Counted from the stretch's first letter, positions 1-4,717 are shown. The stretch: DNA of 6,202 bases from JTS-RE94 sp041750795 (GCA_041750795.1 JBGSYQ010000173.1:1-6202); one strand, 5' to 3'. Numbers and translations: made by a program. The notes: generated by a model not told the origin, from the sequence alone.

Positions 1-160
1 CCGGCGACACGCGGCCGCGCAGGGCCTCGGGCACCTCATAGTCGAATGGCTGCTGCGGTCCACCGGCAAACACCACGGTGGCCACCAGCAGCTCGCGCGC
101 TTCGTCTTCCTCCCACGGAGCGGGCTCGAGCTCGAAGAGACTTTGCTGCTGGGGCTTCAT
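1..160 (-). CDS. priA: Primosomal protein N' (PriA), N-terminal fragment
   Basis: The minus strand from an ATG at 158-160 is open to the window edge, giving 53 codons. The protein begins MKPQQQSLFELEPAPWEE and continues into LLVATVVFAGGPQQPFDYEVPEALRGRVSPG. The 'A.VVF....PFDY.VPE.L.GRV.PG' pattern is typical of the start of the PriA 3'-DNA-binding domain, which recognises the 3' end of the leading strand at stalled forks. PriA is a superfamily 2 DNA helicase that restarts replication by loading DnaB through PriB/DnaT or directly. The helicase motifs and zinc-binding cysteines lie outside the window, so the assignment rests on about 30 residues. No strong Shine-Dalgarno precedes the ATG. The gene is divergent from nadD with 116 bases between the starts. 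The short acidic N-terminal extension (about residues 1-22) before the domain matches what I recall of planctomycete PriA proteins. Confidence 0.72.
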   Translation of the reverse strand, partial: MKPQQQSLFELEPAPWEEDEARELLVATVVFAGGPQQPFDYEVPEALRGRVSP

Positions 161-183
161 CCGTAGGGGTCGCTGGCGCCGTG

Positions 184-212
184 TAGTCAGGGGGTCGCCG
201 AACGGCTACGAT
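184..212 (+). promoter_or_regulatory. Weak candidate promoter for nadD
   Basis: TAGTCA at 184-189 (4 of 6 to TTGACA) and TACGAT at 207-212 (4 of 6 to TATAAT) are separated by 17 bases. They lie 65 bases before the nadD GTG. The match is modest and planctomycete promoter consensus is poorly known, so this is only a candidate. Confidence 0.2.
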
Positions 213-218
213 ACGGCG

Positions 219-245
219 ACGGCAAGCTCTGTCCATTCTTGCCGT
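219..245 (+). promoter_or_regulatory. Perfect 8-bp inverted repeat in nadD leader
   Basis: ACGGCAAG at 219-226 and CTTGCCGT at 238-245 are exact reverse complements with an 11-base loop. The repeat lies between the candidate -10 (207-212) and the nadD ribosome binding site (261-267). It could be an operator or a leader hairpin. It is not followed by a T-run, so it is not a typical intrinsic terminator. I do not recognise it as a known NAD regulator site such as NrtR or NiaR. Confidence 0.4.
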
Positions 246-276
246 TTACGACTCTCAAGCGAAGGGGCGCTTCGAC

Positions 277-915
277 GTGCGGCTGGGAATTTTCGGCGGA
301 ACTTTCAATCCCATTCACTATGGCCACCTGATCCTGGCCGAAAGCTGCCGCGAGCAATTGGGGCTCGATCGCGTGTGGTTTCTGCCGGCCGCCCTGCCCC
401 CGCACAAACGGCAACTCGAACTTCCCCCCGGCGAGCAACGGGCCGAAATGATCGAGCTGGCGATCGCCGGACATCCCTGCTTCGGCGTCTGCCGCTACGA
501 GATCGAGCGCGGCGGCGTCAGCTATACGGTCGACACGCTGGCCCGCTTCCACGCCGAGCACCCCAGCGCCGCGTTGTACTTCCTGTTGGGCGCCGACTCG
601 CTGGCCGAATTGCCCACCTGGAAAGACCCCGCCACGATTTGTCAATTGGCCACGCCCGTGGTCGTGCAACGCGGCAATGGCGACACCGGACCACTGCCGC
701 TGCGAACAGCCGACCTGGCCGCACTGGCAAACCTGCTGCCGCCCGAGCGGCTCGCGGCGATCGCCGAACATCACGTCGAGATGCCGCGCGTCGACTTAAG
801 CGCCAGCGACTTGCGCCGTCGCATCGCAGCCGGACAGAGCATCCGCTATCGCACGCCCCGCGCCGTCGAGAAGTACATCGAAACGCACGGGCTCTATCGC
901 ACGCCACCAACTTGA
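277..915 (+). CDS. nadD: Nicotinate-nucleotide adenylyltransferase NadD
   Basis: NadD transfers AMP from ATP to nicotinate mononucleotide, giving nicotinate adenine dinucleotide and pyrophosphate. This is the penultimate step of NAD synthesis and is cytoplasmic. The 212-residue protein has the nucleotidyltransferase alpha/beta phosphodiesterase signature at its N terminus, GIFGGTFNPIHYGH (residues 4-17), with the GGTFNP and HxGH elements. It also has the family's substrate-binding stretch LLGADSLAELPTWKDP (103-118) and the C-terminal LSASDLRRR (174-182), matching the SxxxxR ATP-binding motif. The tail RYRTPRAVEKYIETHGLY is typical of the family end. Length is normal (about 190-215). The start is a GTG chosen because the conserved motif begins three residues later and an AAGGGG-type Shine-Dalgarno sits at 262-267 with about 9 bases of spacing. 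It is divergent from the priA fragment and convergent with the small gene at 1223-1483. The two REP-pair units after its stop may protect or end its transcript (inference). Confidence 0.96.
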   Translation: MRLGIFGGTFNPIHYGHLILAESCREQLGLDRVWFLPAALPPHKRQLELPPGEQRAEMIELAIAGHPCFGVCRYEIERGGVSYTVDTLARFHAEHPSAALYFLLGADSLAELPTWKDPATICQLATPVVVQRGNGDTGPLPLRTADLAALANLLPPERLAAIAEHHVEMPRVDLSASDLRRRIAAGQSIRYRTPRAVEKYIETHGLYRTPPT

Positions 916-942
916 CGGGCCGCCAGACCCACACGCGCGCCG

Positions 943-1058
943 TTCCTGTGCCAAGACGTGTTCTGTGCCGAGACGTGCCACTGGTGGCGCCAGCCACCAG
1001 TGCAAACCAACATGTAATCACACAGCCAGCACGGGTGGACCTCGCCACCCGTGGCACA
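943..1058. repeat. REPIN-like repeat unit 1 (two hairpins)
   Basis: The unit carries two imperfectly related hairpins. The first is CACTGGTGGC (979-988), loop GCCA, GCCACCAGTG (993-1002), a perfect 10-bp stem. The second is CACGGGTGG (1030-1038), loop ACCTCG, CCACCCGTG (1045-1053), a perfect 9-bp stem. The outer arms TGCCACTGGTGGC (976-988) and GCCACCCGTGGCA (1044-1056) are also reverse complements at 12 of 13 positions, so the whole unit is an inverted pair of REP-like sequences. A short GCCGAGACGTG-type direct repeat with 17-base period leads into it. By hand alignment 103 of 116 positions match the unit 140 bases downstream. It lies between convergent genes. REP pairs of this form are usually spread by RAYT (Y1) transposases; none is visible here. 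Confidence 0.85.
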
Positions 1059-1082
1059 ATACGCGAACAAACCTCGCAACGG

Positions 1083-1198
1083 ATTCTGTGCCGAGACGTG
1101 TTCTACGCCGAGACGTGCCACTGGTGGCGCCAGCCACCAGTGCAAACCAGGCTCTAACCACACCGGCGGCACGGGTGGACCTCGCCACCCGTGGCACA
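1083..1198. repeat. REPIN-like repeat unit 2, tandem copy of unit 1
   Basis: This is the same unit as 943-1058, offset by exactly 140 bases and in the same orientation. Hairpins are at 1119-1142 and 1170-1193. All 13 differences from unit 1 lie outside the two hairpin blocks: five in the upstream flank and eight in the 20 bases between the hairpins. The hairpin blocks themselves (976-1009 and 1030-1058 in unit 1) are identical. A 24-base unrelated spacer (1059-1082) separates the units. The unit ends 25 bases before the stop of the small minus-strand gene, so it may serve as a bidirectional transcript end (inference). Confidence 0.85.
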
Positions 1199-1222
1199 TT
1201 CCAGCATCGCGGGCTCTTGAGA

Positions 1223-1483
1223 CTACGCTGCTTTGCGTAACTGAAGCGCTTGCTGCAAATCGGCAAACGGCGCAGCATCGTGCGGCTCGATCACTTCGCC
1301 CAGCGCTGCCAGCACGTGTTCCAGTTGCTCGCGCGGTGCCAGCGCCAGATCGACGAACAGCCAGCGACGGCCCTTCAACTCGCAGGCTCCCGCCCCGGCG
1401 CCGCCAAACCAATCCTGGCGCACGATGAATCCCTGGCGCTCAGCCAGCGCCAGCGCTTGTTCCAGCAAGTCGACCGTGTGCAT
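1223..1483 (-). CDS. Conserved small protein of unknown function (86 aa)
   Basis: I do not recognise a named family. The 86-residue protein begins MHTVDLLEQALALAERQGF, has a glycine-rich turn WFGGAGAGACELKGRRWLFVDLAL (about 26-48) and ends in a likely helix ADLQQALQLRKAA. There is no signal peptide or membrane segment, so it should be cytoplasmic. The single cysteine is C34. From memory it resembles small conserved planctomycete proteins, but I cannot verify that. The ATG at 1481-1483 is chosen because AAGGA lies 8 bases upstream of it on the minus strand. The frame stays open upstream to an ATG at 1609, but that extension is compositionally unlike a protein and would cross the likely promoter. 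The gene converges on nadD across the two REP-pair units and is divergent from the histidine kinase. A candidate promoter is at 1557-1585. Confidence 0.75.
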   Translation of the reverse strand: MHTVDLLEQALALAERQGFIVRQDWFGGAGAGACELKGRRWLFVDLALAPREQLEHVLAALGEVIEPHDAAPFADLQQALQLRKAA

Positions 1484-1556
1484 GCTTCGCTTCCTTGCGA
1501 TCGTGCAACCGCTGTGCGGGACCCCGCCGCTCCGCGTTTTCGAAATCGGGTGCGAG

Positions 1557-1585
1557 ATTGTAGCGGCTTGGCCTATAGTTGCCCA
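1557..1585 (-). promoter_or_regulatory. Candidate promoter of the 86-aa gene
   Basis: On the minus strand TGGGCA (1580-1585, 4 of 6 to TTGACA) is followed after 17 bases by TACAAT (1557-1562, 5 of 6 to TATAAT). A start near 1550 would give a leader of about 65 bases before the ATG at 1483. The spacing and -10 are good, the -35 is only fair. Confidence 0.4.
1574..1579 (+). promoter_or_regulatory. Possible -10 element (TATAGT), divergent promoter
   Basis: TATAGT is 5 of 6 to TATAAT and lies inside the spacer of the opposite candidate promoter (1557-1585). No convincing -35 is found 16-18 bases upstream. If used, it would give the histidine kinase a leader of about 180 bases. That leader contains the palindrome GCTTTAAAGC (1612-1621) and a second TTAAAGC at 1638-1644, 23 bases from the first. 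Confidence 0.2.
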
Positions 1586-1717
1586 GGCGTGCCCGTCGAT
1601 ATCGAGCAATGGCTTTAAAGCTCAACAAATCAACCGGTTAAAGCACGTCGGCGAACGAGGGCGGCGAGATTGGGGCCATCGCGGCAAGCAGGCGAAGCCG
1701 CGCGTGGTACACCGATT

Positions 1718-1731
1718 TTGACTGCTAGCAG
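1718..1731 (+). promoter_or_regulatory. -35-like TTGACT overlapping a palindrome, upstream of kinase
   Basis: TTGACT (1718-1723) is 5 of 6 to TTGACA and overlaps the perfect 10-base palindrome CTGCTAGCAG (1722-1731). The hexamer 17 bases downstream (CGCATT) is a poor -10. It may be an operator or a promoter read by an alternative sigma factor; evidence is thin. The kinase ATG is 37 bases further on. Confidence 0.2.
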
Positions 1732-1768
1732 CCGCTTCATCGCATTTTCATTGCATCGCAAGGCAAGC

Positions 1769-2599
1769 ATGTCCCTACGCGACCCCCATGCCGTTCCCAG
1801 CTTGGAAGAGCAGGTGGCCATCCTCACCGAGCGACTGCACGAGGCCCAGAAGCTGACGGCGCTCGGCGAGTTGGCCAGCACCACGACGCACGAATTCAAC
1901 AACGTGCTGACCACCATCATCAACTACGCCAAGATGGGGACGCGTCACCACGATCAGGCCACGCGCGACAAGGCCTTTGCCAAGATCCTGTCCGCCGGCC
2001 AGCGCGCGGCCAAGATCACCAGCAGCATCCTGGGCATGGCCCGCAATCGCTCCGCCGGCCTGGAGCCGACCGACATGACGCGGCTGGTCGAAGACGCGTT
2101 GCTGTTGTTGGAGCGCGAGTTGTCGAAATACCGCATTGCCGTCGACAAGCAGTTTCAGCCGGTGCCCCAGGCGATGGTCAACGGCAACCAGATCCAGCAG
2201 GTGCTCATCAACCTGCTGATCAACGCGCGGCAGGCCATGCAGAGCGGCGGCCTGGTAACGATTCGGCTCTCGTTCGACGAGGCGAACCACACCGTCGATC
2301 TGATGGTGCGCGACACGGGCAGCGGCATCCCAGCCGACAAGCTGCCGCGCATTTTCGATCGCTTCTTCACCACCAAGAGCGGCCCAGACGCCAGCGGCAA
2401 GGGAGGTACCGGATTGGGACTGGCCTTCTGCCGCGACGTGATCGAAGCGCATCAAGGCCGCATCCGCGTGGAAAGCAGCGTGGGCCGCGGCACCGCCTTC
2501 ACGCTCAAGCTGCCCGCCGTCCGCCAACCGCAAACCACGGCGCTGCCGATCGACGTAGCTGCGCCAACGACCCAGCAGAGCCAACACTCGGCGCGCTAG
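1769..2599 (+). CDS. Soluble sensor histidine kinase (HisKA plus HATPase_c)
   Basis: This 276-residue two-component kinase autophosphorylates on histidine and passes the phosphate to a response regulator. After a short helical or coiled-coil stretch (about 11-32) comes the H-box ALGELASTTTHEFNNVL with phospho-acceptor H41 in the HEFNN form common among NtrB/hybrid-type kinases. The ATP-binding domain shows the N-box NLLINARQAM (148-157, catalytic N152), G1 box DTGSGIP (182-188), F-box FDRFFTTK (196-203) and G2 box GGTGLGL (212-218). The C-terminal 25 residues are low-complexity, Thr/Gln-rich. No membrane segment, PAS, GAF or HAMP domain is present, so it is a minimal cytoplasmic kinase that probably takes its signal from a partner. 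The ATG at 1769 is chosen because the alignable protein starts there and AAGG precedes it by 5 bases. An ATG at 1670 would add 33 non-domain residues. No response regulator is encoded in the window. From memory, close relatives are widespread in planctomycetes. Confidence 0.93.
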   Translation: MSLRDPHAVPSLEEQVAILTERLHEAQKLTALGELASTTTHEFNNVLTTIINYAKMGTRHHDQATRDKAFAKILSAGQRAAKITSSILGMARNRSAGLEPTDMTRLVEDALLLLERELSKYRIAVDKQFQPVPQAMVNGNQIQQVLINLLINARQAMQSGGLVTIRLSFDEANHTVDLMVRDTGSGIPADKLPRIFDRFFTTKSGPDASGKGGTGLGLAFCRDVIEAHQGRIRVESSVGRGTAFTLKLPAVRQPQTTALPIDVAAPTTQQSQHSAR

Positions 2600-2635
2600 C
2601 CGGTGACGCCTCGGACGTCGTCTTGGGGGAAGATG

Positions 2636-3310
2636 CTAAAACGCCCGCGGCGCTGCATAGCCGGCCAGCCGCGCTTGGATGTCGGCCAGAATCTTCTGTT
2701 CCAGGATCGTGTCGCGCCCCTGGCCGATCCAGCCCAGTGTAACCGGCCGGCCGCCGATGGGGTTCGTGACGCGCTTGAGCGAATTGTCATTGCGCAGCGC
2801 CGCCGAGTTCGCGTACGTCACCGCGCCACTCTCCGGCCGGTTCAAGTCTTCCAATTCCTGGTACACCTGCACGTCGATGTCGAAGCCGGCGGGCGAGGGC
2901 ACCACGCGCACGATGGCCGTCCGCCGCAACGATTGCAGCGTGGCCTCCCAGCGCTGGTACGGCGTGACCGAGTCCTTGTTCCACGGCTCGAAGATCGTCG
3001 AGCCGGTACGCGGATAGGTATCGATGCGCCCCTCGGTCAGCAGGTCGCCGACCAGCTTCACGCGGTCTTCCTTCTGGATGCGAAAATAGTCGTCCACCAC
3101 GTCGACGACCTGGTCCCAGACGAAGTCGCGATCCATCACGTTGACGGTGATGGGATTCTGCGGCAATGGCGGCGGCGCGAAGGCGACTTCTGGCGGCGGC
3201 GCCAACGCTCCGCAACCCACGACCAACGGCGCGCACAGCAGCACAGCCAGGCAGCGCGCGACGCGCCGCCAACGGCCCCTTGCAGCCAGGCGCCAGCCGG
3301 GAACATCCAT
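2636..3310 (-). CDS. Predicted lipoprotein of unknown function (224 aa)
   Basis: The N terminus has a basic region (residues 8-19), a hydrophobic core CLAVLLCAPL and a lipobox VVGC with the lipidated cysteine at C33. The mature protein should therefore be anchored in a membrane, facing the periplasm. A proline-rich linker (about 38-52) precedes a folded region rich in charged and aromatic residues: DRDFVWDQVVDVVDDYFRI (about 60-78), LTEGRIDTYPRTGSTIFEPW (about 91-110) and QRWEATLQSLRRTAIVRVVP (about 119-138). I recognise this 'EGRIDT.P..GS...EPW' pattern as one conserved in planctomycete proteins without assigned function; that is from memory. No enzyme motif is apparent. The ATG at 3308-3310 is preferred because it opens a standard signal peptide; an in-frame TTG at 3322 would add four residues. 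Neither has a strong Shine-Dalgarno. The gene ends 36 bases from the convergent kinase stop. The gene upstream on the same strand is 357 bases away with a repeat unit between, so an operon is unlikely. Confidence 0.85.
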   Translation of the reverse strand: MDVPGWRLAARGRWRRVARCLAVLLCAPLVVGCGALAPPPEVAFAPPPLPQNPITVNVMDRDFVWDQVVDVVDDYFRIQKEDRVKLVGDLLTEGRIDTYPRTGSTIFEPWNKDSVTPYQRWEATLQSLRRTAIVRVVPSPAGFDIDVQVYQELEDLNRPESGAVTYANSAALRNDNSLKRVTNPIGGRPVTLGWIGQGRDTILEQKILADIQARLAGYAAPRAF

Positions 3311-3506
3311 GCGAAACGACAAGATGAGATCGCGATCCGTCAGAAATGGGGCGACAGTGTGACCAAATCGCCCCAGCCGTTCAAGAGCAGGTCACGCCGG
3401 AGCAATTCGCCGCTCTACCCACCTTATCTGCACGGACAGCAGCGCCAGGCAACCCAAAGCCATCCAGTGCTAGCAGAGCCAGCGTCAGGAACGCAACGCC
3501 GAAACG
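3311..3506. other. Noncoding stretch upstream of the lipoprotein gene
   Basis: No convincing gene is seen here. It must hold the promoter of the minus-strand lipoprotein gene, but I find only a poor match (TTGAAC with a weak -10). A 23-codon minus-strand frame (3392-3463) with a hydrophobic start lacks a ribosome site and is not called. The stretch leads directly into REP-pair unit 3 and may be part of a longer repeat (inference). Confidence 0.4.
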
Positions 3507-3629
3507 TGCCACTGGTGGCGCACGCCACCAGTGCAGACACCACGCCGAGTCCAACCGCGCAGTGTTGCCAGCACAGCGTAGACAGGCTTCTCGCAAAGCC
3601 GCACGGGTGGACTGCGCCACCCGTGGCAC
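3498..3629. repeat. REPIN-like repeat unit 3 (long-spacer variant)
   Basis: This has the same two hairpins as the units at 943-1198. The first is CACTGGTGGC (3510-3519), loop GCAC, GCCACCAGTG (3524-3533). The second is CACGGGTGG (3602-3610), loop ACTGCG, CCACCCGTG (3617-3625). The stems are identical to units 1 and 2, while the loops differ (GCAC versus GCCA, ACTGCG versus ACCTCG). The spacer between hairpins is 68 rather than 27 bases. The CGCCGAAACG leader is also shared. On the plus strand the second hairpin is followed by GCACTTTT, somewhat terminator-like, but no plus-strand gene ends here. The unit lies between two minus-strand genes. Confidence 0.85.
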
Positions 3630-3639
3630 TTTTCCTCCC

Positions 3640-3666
3640 GCCTCCAGCCTCCAGCCTCCAGCCTCC
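3640..3666. repeat. Tandem heptamer (GCCTCCA) repeat
   Basis: Three exact GCCTCCA copies (3640-3660) and a fourth partial GCCTCC (3661-3666) run in tandem. They end one base before the stop codon (3668-3670) of the 229-aa minus-strand gene. It is pyrimidine-rich on the plus strand and purine-rich (GGAGGCT) in the transcript of that gene. Such short tandem arrays vary in copy number by slippage. Confidence 0.85.
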
Positions 3667-3667
3667 G

Positions 3668-4357
3668 TCAAAACCCCGAGTCGATCGCCAGTCGCTGGCG
3701 AAGTTGCTCGAATTGGCTGAAGTAGCCTTCGTTCGACGAATGAACGTGCTCGGCCTCGGTGATGAACTTCATCTGGTCGTTGCAGTAGACGTCGTGGTCG
3801 GCAAAGATCCGCTCGTAGTCGGCCAGCTCGTGCCCGTAGACGATCAGCAGCTTGTGCTCGTCGAACTGCACTTCCTGGGGAATCGAGGGGTTCAAGACCG
3901 CGATGCCCGTGCAACCATCGTTGACCAGCAGATCCTCGAAGTCGTAGAGAATGCTCTTCAACACCGGCAGGTCGATGTGCTCGCGATAGAGATCGACGTG
4001 GCCGCTGTTCTCGCGGTTGTGGCTGGTTTCCAGCACCACGTCCACCTCGAAGCCCAGCGGGTCGAGAATGTCGAGAAACGTCTCGAACAATTGCTCTTTG
4101 CTGGCGGCGCTCATCAGCACCGGCACGTTCGATTTGCTTTGCTCGTCGCGGTAGACGTCGTGGCGGAATCCCTGGCAGGGAATCACTTGCAAGTCGTAAG
4201 AGGGCCGCACCGCGCCGCTCAGCGTGAAATCTCCGTAGCGCGTGACGCCCAGGTGCGCTTCCAGCTCCTCGTCGCTGAGGTGCTCGAAGCTGCTAGTGCT
4301 ATGCGCCGGCATTCCATCGCGGAACACGTTGCGGAAGATCTTCTTGAGAAAACCCAT
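3668..4357 (-). CDS. Conserved acidic cytoplasmic protein of unknown function (229 aa)
   Basis: I do not recognise a named domain. The protein begins MGFLKKIFRNVFRDG, a short basic amphipathic helix that might touch a membrane, and has no signal peptide or transmembrane segment. The rest is acidic and rich in Asp, Glu and His. Notable stretches are SDEELEAHLGVTRYGDFTLSG (about 28-48), SKEQLFETFLDILDPLGFEV (about 86-104), VVLETSHNRENSGH (107-120), the hydrophobic strand CTGIAVLNPSIPQEVQF (149-165), and HKLLIVYGHELADYERIF (168-185). The alternating strand and helix pattern suggests an alpha/beta fold; no catalytic signature is clear. The ATG at 4355-4357 is chosen because GAGG lies 6 bases upstream of it. 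A longer frame to 4417 would add 20 residues without support. It is divergent from the transglutaminase-like gene across a 563-base hairpin-rich region. The heptamer repeat touches its 3' end. From memory it resembles conserved planctomycete proteins. Confidence 0.82.
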   Translation of the reverse strand: MGFLKKIFRNVFRDGMPAHSTSSFEHLSDEELEAHLGVTRYGDFTLSGAVRPSYDLQVIPCQGFRHDVYRDEQSKSNVPVLMSAASKEQLFETFLDILDPLGFEVDVVLETSHNRENSGHVDLYREHIDLPVLKSILYDFEDLLVNDGCTGIAVLNPSIPQEVQFDEHKLLIVYGHELADYERIFADHDVYCNDQMKFITEAEHVHSSNEGYFSQFEQLRQRLAIDSGF

Positions 4358-4468
4358 CGGCGACCTCAAAGGATAACGAAGTACAAGCGGGGAATGACCG
4401 GTTGCGTGACTCGACATGAAAGCTTAGGTCACGCCGCGACGTGGTTGCTACCAATTACTCTCCGCCAG

Positions 4469-4524
4469 CGGGTCAAGTTATTCACCCGGGAAATTTCGCC
4501 CCAGCAAAGCCCGCACAATCGGGC
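4469..4524. repeat. Two short hairpins at left of structured region
   Basis: CGGGT (4469-4473) pairs with ACCCG (4484-4488) across a 10-base AT-rich loop. GCCCG (4509-4513) pairs with CGGGC (4520-4524) across CACAAT. Each stem is only 5 bp, so they are weak alone, but they are the left part of a cluster that continues to 4717. Confidence 0.4.
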
Positions 4525-4554
4525 ACGCCCGCCGAAACGACTCGCCCTGCGGCA

Positions 4555-4603
4555 GGCAGGCGGAGACCGCGGTTTTTTTGCGGCTTTTTCCCGGCCGCCT
4601 GCC
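4555..4603. repeat. Nested inverted repeat with T-rich loops
   Basis: GGCAGGCGG (4555-4563) and CCGCCTGCC (4595-4603) form a perfect 9-bp outer stem. Inside it CCGC (4567-4570) pairs with GCGG (4580-4583) around a loop containing seven Ts. CCTGC-G-GCAGG (4546-4556) is a palindrome overlapping its left arm. Reading plus, GCGG-AGA-CCGC followed by GG and seven Ts also resembles a weak terminator, though no plus-strand gene ends here. It could be a structured RNA or a folded repeat. Confidence 0.55.
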
Positions 4604-4643
4604 GGCGCGAATACAGAAATCTAGCACCCGATTTCGCCCGCGT

Positions 4644-4662
4644 GGCCGCCGCCACGGCGGCC
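4644..4662. repeat. Perfect 7-bp hairpin GGCCGCC/GGCGGCC
   Basis: GGCCGCC (4644-4650) and GGCGGCC (4656-4662) are exact reverse complements with loop GCCAC. It is part of the inverted-repeat cluster between the divergent genes. Confidence 0.5.
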
Positions 4663-4684
4663 CTCGTAAAAGATGCTCGTGCCT

Positions 4685-4717
4685 GGGAAAACCTGCGGGA
4701 AAACGCCGGATTTTCCC
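4685..4717. repeat. GGGAAAA direct and inverted repeats
   Basis: GGGAAAA occurs at 4685-4691 and again at 4697-4703. The second copy forms a perfect 7-bp inverted repeat with TTTTCCC (4711-4717) across a 7-base loop. Related strings (TTTTTCCC at 4585-4592, GGGAAAT at 4488-4494) recur in the region. Confidence 0.5.

Noticed and set aside
78..1157. A 359-codon plus-strand open frame overlapping nadD
   Set aside because: It overlaps nadD in another frame, is Arg-rich and ends inside the REP-pair units. nadD has unmistakable family motifs.
943..1198. CRISPR array
   Set aside because: There are only two units with 140-base spacing, internal hairpin pairs and a similar unit elsewhere in reversed gene context. 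There are no regular 30-40 base spacers and no cas genes.
2600..2635. Bidirectional terminator between the convergent kinase and lipoprotein genes
   Set aside because: In these 36 bases I find no convincing stem followed by a T-run on either strand.
3392..3463. A 23-codon minus-strand frame with a hydrophobic start
   Set aside because: There is no ribosome site and an in-frame stop lies just upstream. It sits in repeat-associated noncoding DNA.
3602..3634. Intrinsic terminator formed by the second hairpin of unit 3 and TTTT
   Set aside because: The T-run is short and four bases from the stem, and no plus-strand gene ends there. The same hairpin in units 1 and 2 lacks the T-run.
4478..4486. 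DnaA-box-like TTATTCACC, considered as a sign of a replication origin
   Set aside because: It is a single 8-of-9 match with no box cluster, no AT-rich unwinding region and no dnaA or dnaN gene nearby.
2603..4624. A 2-kb open frame on the plus strand (673 codons) spanning two minus-strand genes
   Set aside because: It is antisense to two genes with clear lipoprotein or start-site evidence, runs through REP-pair unit 3 and the heptamer array, and its translation is Arg/His/Gln-rich with no domain. GC-rich codon usage leaves the antisense frame open.
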